64,000 nucleotides of DNA from Ridgeia piscesae (taxonomy: Eukaryota > Annelida > Polychaeta > Sabellida > Siboglinidae), in the NCBI GenBank assembly GCA_025642075.2, contig JAODUO010001659.1, positions 17,501-81,500 of the forward strand. The letters run 5' to 3'. The position numbers were made by a program, and so were the translations under genes. The notes under the pieces are model-generated. The model saw only the letters and a program-made list of their open reading frames with translations. It searched no databases and had not been told where the DNA came from. This document shows, piece after piece, positions 33,884 to 46,644 of the stretch (position 1 is its first letter; the number at the start of each line of letters is the position of its first letter).

Positions 33884-36600
33884 CTATAATGTCGGGTTAC
33901 AGCAACCCTGACTATAGCAGGCGCAAAATGTTGTGCATTTCATTTTTGCACAGTTGCAACTACAAGCACATGAACTGCATGGAGTAGTTCTGTGGCATCC
34001 ACATTTTATTAGACGTAATACCATCTCTGGGACTAGTTCGACTTCATCAGAGTTGGAGGGACTTGTTTTGCTCATCCTTTACCCAACCATATTCCGTTGA
34101 GTCCAACTCGGGTCGATTCTGCGCTTCCAGTTACTGCCAAAAAAAGCCTTATTGTGAGCTCTTTAAACATTTTCTTTGAATGCCTCAGTTGTTGGTGGCA
34201 AGGTACACAACTTCGGTGTCGATTACCCTTTGCCTGTTTTTTGACAGCCATACCTTTAACCTTGTCTCTGACATTGTACAGTTTGCACGCGGAAATGAAG
34301 GAGGTAGCCTATTTAATAACAGATTCCATAGAATGCACTGGTGCATCCAACAAGTTAAGTGAGTGCCCCGATCGAAGTGTTTTGAGAAAGATAGTGGCCT
34401 TTCCAATTCCAAAATAGGAGGCAACGGTGTCACAGCCAGAAAGTGCATGTGCCGGGAGTATTCCTACGACTATCTCAGAATGCTTACGCACAGTTGTGCC
34501 TATATCAACCACCGTCCTTCCTTTGATGGGGGACTCCATCAATACAACATTCTTGAGATTTGCCATGTGATAATAATGCAGCAACAGTACAAAGACGTCA
34601 GTGTCATCCGCAACAACAGTGATTTTGCTTTCTGCATTTTCCGCGGCATAACTCAATACCTGTTGGACAATGACGTTATCTGCTTCTTCGTGTGAAGTTG
34701 TCAGATCTGCCCGTGAGATGACAACTCCGCCTTCACTGATTTCGATTGGCACCGCATCTGCTCCTGTTACCGCTAACTTGTGATGTCGTGTATTGTCCTC
34801 GTGAAACTTCGTATCCTGGACTAGATCATCAACTATCAGTTGCATCAGTTGCTTCTTGTTTTTAGAAGAGGCTAGTAGAATGAATCTTCTGCGTTGGAAG
34901 TTTACTGTTGACTTGCAAATGATGAACCCTACTGACACCAGTTGCCCTAGATCCTGTGGTAGCACTCTTTGTGCTGTAATCATATTATCTGTCAAATATC
35001 AGATATACGTCCTCGACCCGTAACCTTTTTCCTGTGGCATATTTGAAGTTCGCTATATAGTCATTGACAGAGCCATCAGCAGGCCAGGGAACTACCCAGA
35101 GTATTGCTGAGCCATCGAGCACACTAACATTTGCACCACCAGCAACTCTATCAGACACCTCAATTTGGAGAATTTTCTTCAAGGTAGATTTCGATTTCGC
35201 AATCCTCATATCTCCAGAATCATCAAACATGGACGTTGGAACTGGCGCAAGTTCATGACCAAGCACATCCTTAATGTCAATGTCCCGCCCACTGTCCTGT
35301 AGGCCAATCACCCTTGAGTAACTCAAATTTGTATCAAACACTTTCACAGCTCCGAACTTCACATGCTTCCTTGCATGATCCATAGTAACAACCTTCTTCG
35401 TGATGATTTCATAAAGTCCCTGCGGTAACCGACTTTCGAAAAATTTCATTTGTTCAGTCCCGATTGTGACAGCATTGTGGACATTGACTTCAGTTGAACC
35501 AATCTGGCCGCTAACTACATTGACTATACCACTGGGGTATGCCGCAGAATCTAAAGGATTAATGGAAGTGTCGAGTTTTTGTCTGATTCCATCTCGGTCT
35601 CTCTTGTATTGAGCGATCCTGGCTTTTGCCTCTTCTTTGTGTGTTGTCACCACCTTGCTTTGAGCGTCCTCATCCGTCATGTCATCCATATCAGATTCCA
35701 ACCTGATGCATGCATGCAAACTAAGGGCCCATACCTTCAGCGTTTCTGGCTTAAGCGTGAGGCCAACTATCCCCCCAGGAGCATGCCCATACCGCATGAA
35801 GGTCGTCTCAATCATTATATCACTCCAGACGCCATTCCATAAGCCAGCAGAATGGTGCATGACATGCTCATCCTTCATGAAGTGTGACAACACCTCTTGT
35901 GGTAGCCGTTCCATTTCACGAAGGTAGCAAAACCCATATTTCGCATAGTTCATATGCCCCGCAGCAAGGAAGTATGGTAGCATTTGCTTGTAGGTTGCCA
36001 GATAAGTAGCCAGTCACTTTCGCGCTCAGCCCGTACGAACATCATGGTGAGCAGGACAGGTTTTATCAAGACATCAAACCCAAAGTTTGGTAGTTTGACT
36101 CTTGCTGGCTTCAGTTTCGATAATTTGCATGAGGTAACCACTGCAATGTAGTGATATATCCTGAATGATTCCGCGAAGTGCCTCTTCAGCTACCATTCGT
36201 AATGCTCTGACGTTCTGGGGAAACTTTTATTACAGTGAGCATTTTTGACACACCGCCAAACACAGCCGACATTATATCTGACAGACCGGTATCAGCCATC
36301 AGTGTTCCGATAGATCCAACGAAGCTCATTAGAGACTGCATCCCTCCCAACCGTAGGATAACATTTGAGAACCTTTCTGGATAAGTCCACTGAACTTCTA
36401 GAGCGACCCTGTACAGCTGATCACAAGTAAAAACTACGAACTGATACAGATAGATGTGTCTCCAAAATACCCAGTGATAGACATCTTCACGACTAATTTG
36501 GAGTAAATAGTTAAGGAGATATGCCAGTATTAGTGTTACGGCGGCCATCTTGGCAGCCATCTTGGAAATTACCATTATGTAATACGATATTAACATAATA
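33884..36600 (-). pseudogene. E1 gene: putative transposase with XPG/FEN1-like PIN nuclease and CXC-like tail
   Basis: The protein runs from about 36440 down to 33884 in at least five frame segments. N-terminal part (36440-36190): CDQLYRVALEVQW, ILRLGGMQSLMSFVGSIGTL. Middle (36100-35950): FVRAERESDWLL. The main piece (35983-34985, 332 codons) starts YFLAAGHMNYAKYG and includes INPLDSAAYPSGIVNV and DIDIKDVLGHELAPVP; Asp290 in VSVLDGSAILW fits the first acidic residue of a PIN fold. The next piece (34995-34309, 228 codons) has E103-EAD, D130-DTD and G187-CD followed by YFGIGKAT, the acidic pattern and helix-turn of FEN1/XPG nucleases. A decayed stretch (LPPTTEAFKENV near 34190) leads to the tail at 34075-33884 with 12 Cys (IKCGC, CSSCACSCNCAKMKC, CACYSQGCCNP). 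The DQ...G-x-x-x-L-M-S-F region may be the transposase core. A host-derived function is not excluded. Confidence 0.8.
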
Positions 36601-36845
36601 CTTAGTTCTAATGGATAGCTTGACCCCTAAAACCTAGGTATAAAGACAAAAATCACCTTCCTATGATGAGTTATGGTCATTTATATGTAACGGCGGCCAT
36701 CCTGGACGCCATCTTGAATTTATCAAATTGCTCAAGGGTGACATGTTATCAAGCAGTTTATGAAAATAGAGACCCTTGGCTACCAAAATCAACGGTAAAA
36801 CAATGCAAGGTTAAGGGGGAAAAATGGCAGTTGGCTCCCAGACTA
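36433..36845 (-). repeat. E1 right terminal inverted repeat
   Basis: Reverse complement of 33159-33578. Its inner end overlaps the open frame in which the gene begins, so the left repeat carries a second copy of the sequence just before the N-terminus. Confidence 0.92.
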
Positions 36846-36848
36846 TAA

Positions 36849-37794
<946 letters not shown>

Positions 37795-37933
37795 CAAAAT
37801 CAATGTCATTTATATGTATATGTGTATCATGTGACGATAAAGTAAGCTGTCCAATTTATTACCCTGTAACTAAACGAAATGTTTTAAAAGTGCAATGCAC
37901 TTGACAACGCAAATAGCAGAACAAACGGGACCA

Positions 37934-38181
37934 GGGCCGGTATTCTCGAACGACTTACGAATTTCTTAGCGCCATTTTTTCGTAAAAATGGCGTCGAAAC
38001 TTCCGTAAGTTACGATTTTTCGTAATTGCTATTCTCGAAACAGTTACGATAAGAATATTCGTAAATATGGTGTCGAAATTTCGTAAGTTACGAATTTTCG
38101 TAAATGCTATTCTCGAAACACGATAATATGCGTAAATATGGCGTATTTTTCACCGTAACTTACGAAATCGAGATAGGTCCC
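37934..38181. mobile_element. MITE-like repeat M1
   Basis: The left end (GGGCCGGTATTCTCGAACGA) and the reverse complement of the right end (GGGACCTATCTCGATTTCG) form imperfect terminal inverted repeats. The inside repeats 'ctattctcgaaac' and 'cgtaagttacga' about every 80 bp. There is no coding potential. A related element lies at 41491-41672. Confidence 0.6.
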
Positions 38182-38298
38182 GTAACTTTTTCTTAGGTGT
38201 TGTGTTAGTTCATTCAGACATAAATTTCTCAGTTAGTAGTGTATGATAACATCGCCAACATAATATAGTTAATAAATAGTGTACGCTTTATTGACACT

Positions 38299-38300
<2 letters not shown>

Positions 38301-38371
<71 letters not shown>
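38301..38371. repeat. (TG)n microsatellite
   Basis: Pure TG repeat. Confidence 0.97.
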
Positions 38372-38373
<2 letters not shown>

Positions 38374-39020
38374 TTTATTGGCCATTGTAACTTCATAAAT
38401 ACCGTCTTTAGAGACAGATTCCGCATAGATCCATTGCGCCAATGCAAAAAGCCACAATAAAATATCAATAACCGGGACCAGCCATTAGGCGGAACCGATT
38501 AGTAATTCGCCGCATTTTGTGTAGTCCGCGTGTTATTATTTTTGTAGACCTCGTAGACCGATAGTTATTATTTATGTAGGCACGTTTAGCTACACATTAA
38601 CGTTTCCGCTTAATAATAACATTGTATTGCACACGTGAATGTAACGGCATGGACATCTACATAATTTATTGTTATCCTACAACATAATTACACTATCTTT
38701 TTATAAAATAAATTCAAACATCCTGGATATATGATTAACAAATAAATCTTATTACACGATATGAACTATACAGTACGTTAAGAGATTATATTTCACATCT
38801 GACATATGTGGGGTTTTATTTATGGAGGAGATATAACAATACAGATGGTATTCGATCAGTGCTACTAGCATGTTTAGAGTGCACGAATATTGTGCCAACA
38901 TGTCTTTAGTGATTGCATATTTTATTAAATCAATGACAGTACTGTAGTTATGCAAATACACCTATTTTGTGTCAACAAAATGAGCGTGATGTGGTGATGT
39001 GCAATCATTCATATGAAGGT
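38372..39020. other. Non-coding stretch
   Basis: Nothing recognised. Confidence 0.35.
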
Positions 39021-39023
39021 CCC

Positions 39024-39191
39024 TTACAAAAAAGCCAATGGTATACCACTCATTACCATTGAATACAATTCAGTATCATTCAGTACCATTGGAACATCCA
39101 ATGATATTTTAGGATTCAGTGCTACTCTCAATGGTAATTTAAAATGTCATTCAATACCACTGAATTGTATTTGAATGGTATATTTTTGTAA
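39024..39191. mobile_element. MITE-like hairpin element
   Basis: The 168-bp segment starts TTACAAAAAA and ends TTTTTGTAA. Its halves fold back on each other imperfectly through 'ccattgaatacaattcagt' against 'actgaattgtatttgaatgg'. The inner part repeats CATTCAGTACCATT-like words. It is too short to code for anything. Confidence 0.6.
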
Positions 39192-41490
39192 ACGCATTTA
39201 TTTTCTCTCCAAAACAACTGACAGTGACACAAATATATATATTTTGACATTATATTTACAGATCAGCATTTGTAATTTTGATCAATATAAAGATTATTTA
39301 CTTACTGCTGCTACCAGTAGATTATTGGAATACCATGTAATATGTATGTACAAATTTACCTATTATTTATGTGCATCCTATAAATCCTTATCTGGTTTTT
39401 GTTAACAAGTACCATTGTTATAATTAATTTTTTTTAATAATATTATGAAATATAATAATTTCATATTATCAGAAAACAAATAGCACCACTGAAATGAATA
39501 GACACACTAAACAATATAGTATTCATATACACACTCATTCAATATACATGCAGTATTTCTAGTGTTCACAACATGTTCAGGTTTCAGTGTATATTTAAAA
39601 AGAACATTGCACTGGGAAGAAATGTGCCACATTCACAGATAGCATTGCAAGCAATGGAGAACCAGGTGGATGTAATAAACTGTTGATGTCATTGCTGCAC
39701 AACCCCATGGTGCAGCACACATTGTGCATTATTGGTAGAACGTTTGACAACTTCAGAATGGTATGTAGCTAAACTGTCATCTTGGTGCTGCAGCAAGTTC
39801 AGTTGCAATCTGCATATTTTAAAATGCAAGTTGCAGCAGTCATTCTCATCCATTGTCTCTCTGAAATATACATATCATGTATTTATATAACACATCATCA
39901 AATTTTTTTATTTCACCTGTTAATCAATACAAGGAAAATTAGTCAGTTTTTAATTCTATTATAGCTGAGAAACAATCACATTGTTTACACATACAATGCA
40001 GTTTATAGATACATATATTAATTGATGAGACTTGGGGTAGATAGATACTACATACCCCACAGAGGGTAGTAGAACTTTAAGTGTAATTTAAACCATATGA
40101 ATAAGGTAACATATTCTCATCAATCAAGCTCAGAAGCAAATACAGACAATACATTACATTCATATGAAAACTGTGTATGGTATGCAATATTCAAGTTGTA
40201 AACCGATGCAACATATAACAGCTTGTTTATGCTTACATTTTGGGTAAAGACAATTTTCAGATGTTTTAAATGGTCACTCTTTAGTCATTATTTCTAAGAA
40301 ACAATGTTCTTTATTGTTATGCCATCAATATAATAAACTTAGTTGTAACTTGTAAGCACCATGGTGACGAAAGGTACATGTATTAATACAAGACATTATG
40401 ACGTTTGATTATATATCAGTACTGCACTAATAAATAAGTAGGATGGTGTGGGGTAGGTGATCTGTCAAGTTATAGGTATGTGCCAAGATGCACATACCAT
40501 CACACAATGACAACATATTGTAACTCACCTGTTGTTCTTACCATTGTTTAGCCTGACTGTGTCATCTTAGTTATTTGGTAGATTATGCTAGGCTGTGTTC
40601 TGTAAGTATACAAACTATATGATAGTTTATAGCAATGCAAAACTGTACATGAAAGAACTTAATTATATTATTTACAGTGACAGTGTATTTTAATTGTGTA
40701 ATATTAGTATATATCATTATAACATACATGTACTGTGTGTATGGACTACTGATCTTTGAAATAATCTTGATGCTTCGCCAATATGTTAGAAAGTTAGTCT
40801 CATACATTAAAACACCATCTAACACAGTTCATATTTCTGAACTTGTCCCAGTTTGTAGGCGAACATTTTGCGTTAAATGAGTAAATACTAAAACATAATT
40901 TACCAGGTCATGTTGAAACCCCATGTCAGCCATGACACACACCTGTGTCGAACGTCTCCCTGTGTACCTCTAACGGTTGTTCCAGACATTGCGACACCTA
41001 GGTCCTAATCCTGGCGATACAAATTACAATGAATCACTGACTCAGTGATTTGTCTTCTTATTTAAATCTTGCATTTGTTGATTTGTCGCTTAGCCTTATA
41101 CCTTAGTCTTAGTCTGCATAGTAACCGATATTACATACGTACGAACACTGACCTGTATGCAGTATATATTAAGGTAGTTAGCCCTCGCGTAGCAGCAAAT
41201 TCACTGCAACTGTAAACCTTGACATTCCGTTGACTGTCAACACAGCCTGCTGTGTGACAACCGAGTGTGTCCTTGTTTGCGTTCTGATCAAATACTTCGC
41301 TTTTGTTATGTCCGTTATTTTATGTGCATGAATATTTCTCAGTGGCTCAGCTTCATTGTGTTACGTATCATATCTACACTGACTAATCACCAGTTTTCCT
41401 TGGATAATTATCCGTGTTTTTTTCTTCCATTCACTGCCAGAACATGTGAGCAGAACTAAAACGACAAAACATCCCAAAAATCAGTGATCG
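39192..41490. other. AT-rich non-coding stretch
   Basis: No gene, RNA or clear repeat is recognised. Confidence 0.4.
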
Positions 41491-41672
41491 TGCCCGTTGC
41501 AAGGCAAACAAAACTTCGCAGATTTTCGTACGTAAGATACGAAATTCTTAGCTGCGAAAATTCTTAACGCTTTCGAGAATACGAACTTACGAATTTTCGC
41601 AGCTAAGTAAGAATCCGCCATATTTACGAAAATTCTTACGTACGATGTAATTTTCTTCGAGAATACGGGCCC
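41491..41672. mobile_element. MITE-like repeat M2
   Basis: The right end reads TTCGAGAATACGGGCCC, the complement of the M1 left-end type (GGGCC-GTATTCTCGAA). The inside is made of 'cttacgaattttcgcagctaag'-like words in both directions. The left end (tgcccgttgcaagg) is less certain. Confidence 0.5.
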
Positions 41673-42239
41673 AACCAATGAGCAGGACCATTTAGTAACT
41701 TATCGCAATAATTGAAAGCTTACTATACGATTATGATTATGTTGGCACATATGGTTAATTACAGAAGAAATTAGTTTCTATTTCAAAATAAACGAAATCT
41801 AAGCATGACAATACATTGAGGAAATGTTTAATAGGTATAGATATTATATATTTATTCTAAATAATATAAGTGCATGTCATATCAATCTACCATGTCCACG
41901 GCACCTATAATCGGAAGTTAACTTGTTTTGGCATGGAATAATTGTTTGAGTAACGGGGTATTCCTTTTAGATTTGAGAGCAAACCGATAAATTCAGTAGT
42001 ATAGTCTCCTCCCCATGAAATACATGGGGAGGAGAAGAATAAGCACACGGAGGAAGGAGACGGAAGGAGACTGGACGAGGCCGAGCGGAAGAAGATGACG
42101 GTGGAGCTGGAGAAGTACAGTCACCCCTCTCAATGACCAGCAACCAGGTGTCTATAACATCTGCAATGGCCAAGGGGCGCCAGACACAGTGAATGTTCAG
42201 AACGCAATTAGCCATCGGGAGTGAGCAGAGCAGGCAGTT
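41673..42239. other. Stretch upstream of the second nuclease-gene copy
   Basis: ATT at 41690-41692 followed by TAGT could be the left end of the element whose right end is at 44120, but similarity inward from it is weak. A hairpin lies at 42006-42034 (12-bp arms CTCCTCCCCATG, 5-base loop). Confidence 0.35.
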
Positions 42240-43668
42240 CTCCGCTTCGCTTCGCTAAGCAGTGAATTCCACAAGACAATAAAGAAGAAGGTCAAAACAA
42301 TGGAGTTGCTCAAGAAGGCAGTTACTGTCAAGGGGAAGGCCATCTACGACGTCGTGACGCTGTTCAGTCGGCTGTTAGTCGTGGGGCAGCAGCGCAGCGT
42401 TGATATAGCCGATGTCTTCCAGTTTGAACTGAGTCCTGATCGATGAGTACGGCTGCTTGAGGAAAGGAGACAAGGCCGTGCTCGTCAAGTCTCTCAGTGT
42501 CTCTGTCACGACTCCATGTCCTCCAGACGTGGTGCTGGTTGATGCCGGTCAGCTTCTGTATCACGTCGTCTGGCCAGTCTCCGAGACTACAGGAGACCTG
42601 GCTGCAAGCTTCGGCACTCGACTGGCCCACTACCCTCCTGTCTCCAAGAAAATCGAAGAAGCTCCAAGCGCAGAGGACCATGAGTGGACGAGAAGAGGAA
42701 GAGCCAAAGAAGTACATCTAACCCCAAACCCCTCCTTCCATGCCGATATATTATTCTTCACAATTCCAAGAATCTGCTTAACAACATTCTATGCAGCTAG
42801 CCACTTCCACACAACATCCAACTCGTCAACATGCTGGAGTGTGTCATTACTCATGAGGAGGCAGACGTCACCCTCTGCAGTTACATGCTGAAAGCGGTGG
42901 CAGCAGGCGCCCAGACCATCCGAATCCTCAGTGATGATACCGCCGTCTTCGTTCTCTTGGAGTATTGGACATCAATGATGCGCGTTGTCGCCAAGATTCA
43001 AATGGAAATGTGGAATGGCAATATGTTGTACATCAACGAAACTGTTCAGCGGTTAGGCCCCAAAAAGTGCAGTCAACTTATCGGTATCCACGCACTATCA
43101 GGCTGCGAGTTAGTGTCATACCCCTTTGGAAAAGGCCAGCGCTCAAGCTCCTAGAGATAGATATACCAGGTCTCGATCAAGTGCTCGGACAACCTGGGGC
43201 GAACCACGCGCAGCTCCAGGAGGCATTCTTCTTACCCCTCTACGGACAGAAGGGATGTACAACAATGAATGACGCACGTGCTCACTTCTACCGTGGCCAT
43301 AACAAACCTCCGCAACTGAAGAAACTTCCACCGACTGATGCCAACCTCCTGTTGCATGTGCTCCGAGCTCATCTTCAGATGCTACTCCGGAAGGCTGCGG
43401 AACAACGTGATCCACATGTAGAAGCTATTAATATTGCCAACTTTGGTTGGAATATCGAAGGCTCCGTCATCACACCGGCCGTCTCAACAGCGCCAGTAGC
43501 TCCCCAAGCACTACTGGATATAATTAGCTGTAGCTGCACTGCAGCGCAGGCCTTTCGTGCACGGACTACTGCAAATACGAGGGAGGAGACATCTGCTGTA
43601 GTCCTTTCATCAGCAAGCAGATGGATATCGAAGACGATGAAGGGGAGACAAGTGTCGATGATGAATAA
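42240..43668 (+). pseudogene. Second copy of the XPG/PIN nuclease-CXC gene, degenerate
   Basis: The plus strand shows, in several frames, the C-terminal two-thirds of the same protein type as E1. In order: SRLLVVGQQRSVDIADVFQF (near 42370), then VVLVDAGQLLYHVVWP (42525, first PIN Asp), then CVITHEEADVTLCSYML (42841). These are followed by IRILSDDTAVFVLLEYW (42920), GIHALSGCELVSYPFGKG (43080), LPPTDANLLLHVLRAHLQ (43330) and the Cys-rich end CTDYCKYEGGDICCSPF (43560-43610). The end is acidic, with TAA at 43666-43668. Compared with E1, the DDTD motif is DDTA and GCD is GCE, so two acidic metal ligands are lost in addition to the frameshifts. The tail has fewer Cys than that of E1. Confidence 0.8.
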
Positions 43669-43939
43669 ATATACTCTTTATTTCCTTGTTATGCACAGTG
43701 TATATACTTGCATATCAAAATGGCTGACAAATAAATTCAAATTCACATGTTTTATTTTCTTAATGTATACATGCATTCTGAGAAATGCTAAAGGTTGTGC
43801 AAGTAAATTTGACCTTTGATCTCTGACTTGACCTTGACATTGACCCCGGATCCAAAACATAACTTCAGAAATGGGCTCCCCATCCTGGAAAACCCTTAAA
43901 ACGAGGTATTACACGACCCTCTATGTCATCGAGATCAAA

Positions 43940-44120
43940 GGTTGACAATTTGCCGACATTTAAGATGGCCGAGACCGCCATCTTGAATTCTGAGAAATGC
44001 TCAAGGTTGCACAAGGTGCAACCAAGCTAATTTTGCTCTCCTAACCATATAAAATACATTTCCATAAAAAACGTTTACAGTAGTTAACATTGCAAGGTCA
44101 TCATTATGGCAACTTGACTA
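43940..44120 (-). repeat. Right terminal repeat of the second nuclease-gene element
   Basis: The reverse complement starts TAGTCAAGTTGCCAT at 44120 and continues through GACCTTGCAATGTT, CACCTTG, a GAGCATTTCTCAGAATTC block and AAGATGGCGG. E1 has TAGTC...CTGCCAT, AACCTTGCATTGTT, CACCCTTGAGCAATTT and ATTCAAGATGGCG in the same order. This places the element end at 44120, followed by ATT. The left end could not be fixed. Confidence 0.6.
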
Positions 44121-44990
44121 ATTAATTACACGATCTCTGTACCAGCGTTACATAAACATAAAATATTGTATTACAATATCGGATTAGCTAATTACATCAA
44201 TACATTATTAAATGGTATATTTACATGCAAATGGTCATAAAGTATGCACAATAAACATATCCAGTACGTATTTTGAGATGTTTGTCTCGACATAATTTAT
44301 CCAAGCGTCATGTTTCTTTGAATTATTTTTCGTAGCTGACGACAGAAACAATATGCGCCTTTTATATGTTGTGACATGGGTATATAAGTTACAACAAAAT
44401 TCAATATATGATTACATTTATAATGTCCATCGTTGGACGAAGGCCTCAGCATGTAATTGTCTTGCTCTATCCTCCGTCAGATGGTGCCCTTCCAGTACTC
44501 GTTTTGTTTCGTTTCTCCACGATCATCTCAATAATCACATTGTCATCTGAATCGTTTCCATTCGTATGAGTACGAAATAATGAATGATGTGCATTGTCTA
44601 TCGGTGTGCTCTGCCCAAGTATTCTTCCGTCTGATGATTTTTCAAGCAAGTCTATGGCGTCTCTTACCCAGATGTTATGTTGTTGTCTCTATTTGTGCAG
44701 CAGTTAGCTTACTTTTACCTGAATGCTGAATGTTCACGTTTCCGAGCCTTATGGCATTGACATAAATATGAGCGAGTTGTTAACTCCGACTGCGTCTACC
44801 CTTGAATTTGTTACGGAGCTAAATGAAGGGTGATCGCTCATAGTGTGGCTCTTTCAGCACTACAAACTCCTCAAGTACGCAATGAAGATCATGGAGAGGG
44901 TCTAGAACTGAGAGTAATATAACAAGTGCAGATCAATAAAATGCAGATTAGCTATTATGTCATAGAAAGAAACGATAGATGCCATTACTA
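44121..44990. other. Non-coding stretch with a dispersed repeat at 44420-44650
   Basis: The segment 44420-44560 (through 'tcagcatgtaattgtc', 'ccgtcagatggtgcccttccagta') resembles 53078-53200 in the same direction. Such sequences are common in 3' regions of non-LTR elements and SINEs. No gene is seen. Confidence 0.5.
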
Positions 44991-46640
44991 AGTTCGAAGG
45001 GAGAGAGTTTGACTATTTAGGACAACTAATTGTAACCCCAACAATGGTAGCTATGAAAATAAGAGATATGAAGGATAATAAATCACCTGGAGTGGATGGG
45101 ATTCCTCCCAAATTACTATTGGAAATTGTAGAACAAATCAGCATACCGCTTGCAACAGTGTTCAATTTGTCATTAGAGGAGGGAATAGTTCCGTTAGAAT
45201 GGAAAGAAGCAAACATTATACCATTATTTAAAAAAGGTTCGAGAAACAAGTCAGAGAACTATAGACCAGTGAGTTTAACATCGGTGATTTGCAAACTATT
45301 AGAAAGACTAATTAAAGATCACCTGGTTGATTTTCTTGTTAAAAATAAATTGATAAACCCATCTCAACATGGGTTTTTAAAAGCGAGGTCATGCTTAACA
45401 AATATGTTATGTTTTTTGGAAGATGTCACAAAGTGGCTAGATGAGGGATCACCAGTAGATATAATCTACTTAGATTTTAAAAAAGCCTTTGACAAAGTGC
45501 CACACCAAAGACTACTACTTAAACTAAAGGCCCATGGCATAGGAAATGGAATGATCAACTGGATAGAAAATGGCTTATTGGTAGAAGACAAAGAGTAGTA
45601 GTTGATGGGGAGGTTTCAAACTGGAAAGCGGTTTTGATTGGAATACCGCAGGGATCAGTACTGGGACCTATTTTATTCTTAATATATATCAATGATTTGG
45701 ATGATGACATAACAAGCAAGGTGTTGAAGTTTGCGGACGACACAAAAGTGTTTAGGAAAATTAAAAGTGATGCAGATAGACAGCATTTACAAGATGATCT
45801 TAATAAGTTGATAGAATGGTCTGAGAAGTGGCAAATGCTGTTTAATTTTGGAAAGTGTAAGTGCCTTCACACAGGACATGGGAATGAAGATGCACAATAT
45901 ACAATGGGTGATACTGTACTAAATACTACCTTAAAGGAAAAGGACTTAGGGTTAACTATTAGTGCTGACATGAAGGTATCAGAGCAGTGTGGAATTGCAG
46001 CAGCGAAGGGAAACCAAATTCTTGGATTAATTAGGCGAAATATAGTGTACAAAGAAAAAGAACTAATAATACCGCTGTATAAAACAATAGTTAGGCCTCA
46101 CTTAGAATATTGTATACAAGCATGGAGGCCATATCGCAAGAAGGATATTGATATGCTAGAAAGAGTACAAAGGAGAGCAACCAAAATGATACCAAAACTC
46201 AGGAATATTAGCTATGAAATGCGTCTAAAAGAATGTGGCTTAACAACACTAGAAACCAGAAGATTGAGAGGAGATCAGATTGAGGTGTTTAAAATATTGA
46301 ATGGATATGAAAATATCGACAGAAATATTTTTTTCACAGTCAAGGAAGAGAGAAGGACTAGAGGACATGGAGTTACATTAGCAAAGAAGCAGTGTAGACT
46401 AGATATTAGAAAATTTTCATTTTCACAAAGAACAATAAACGAATGGAACAGATTATCAGCTGATTGTGTAGGTGCTAGCAGTGTTAATATATTTAAAAAT
46501 AAAATCGACATATACCTAAGAAGGGCGGGGTATACTTAGATAGATAGGTTGGACTCTCGATAAGCCAAATGGCTTCCTAGTCCACCTGCCATCTAGAGTT
46601 GAATCTCTAGGTGGCAATCTTGTTAAATCTTGTTAAATCT
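44990..46640 (+). mobile_element. Young 5'-truncated CR1/Jockey-group LINE
   Basis: From 45044 the plus strand encodes KDNKSPGVDGIPPKLLLE, NYRPVSLTSVICKLLERL and IIYLDFKKAFDKVPHQR (RT core, first catalytic Asp). It continues with IPQGSVLGPILFLIYINDL and the catalytic FADDTKVF, then a full C-terminal domain to 46539 (LEYCIQAWRPY, RRATKMIP, INEWNRLS). A single missing base near 45567 shifts the frame: the first part (45044-45598) stops shortly after it, and the rest continues in the next frame from 45603. The 3' end carries a hairpin (gccaaatggc) near 46563-46572 and two copies of TTGTTAAATC at 46620-46640. The endonuclease is absent. Apart from the frameshift, coding sequence is preserved, so insertion was recent. 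Confidence 0.92.
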
Positions 46641-46644
46641 TCAT

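Larger units (their letters stand above)
33159..36845 (-). mobile_element. Element E1: DNA-transposon-like element carrying an XPG/PIN nuclease gene
   Basis: Terminal inverted repeats of about 415 bp (33159-33578 and 36433-36845) enclose a minus-strand gene. The outer tips are TAGTCCGGGAGC and TAGTCTGGGAGC, and both flanks are TAA (33156-33158 and 36846-36848), a 3-bp target duplication. The gene fills nearly all of the interior. XPG-like nuclease, Cys-rich domain and 3-bp duplication are features I recall from the Academ superfamily (AcademX lineage), so E1 may be a member or relative; this is inference. The protein family is very widespread as 'uncharacterized' proteins in aquatic animals. 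The gene is broken by frameshifts and stops, so this copy is not autonomous. Confidence 0.88.

Noticed and set aside
41690..41720. ATT + TAGTAACTTATCGC as left end of the 42-44 kb nuclease element
   Set aside because: The triplet matches the right flank, but similarity to the right terminal repeat fades after about 20 bases, so the end is not claimed.
42006..42034. 12-bp-arm hairpin CTCCTCCCCATG as a transcription terminator
   Set aside because: Intrinsic hairpin terminators are not expected in animal nuclear DNA; it is recorded only as a structure.
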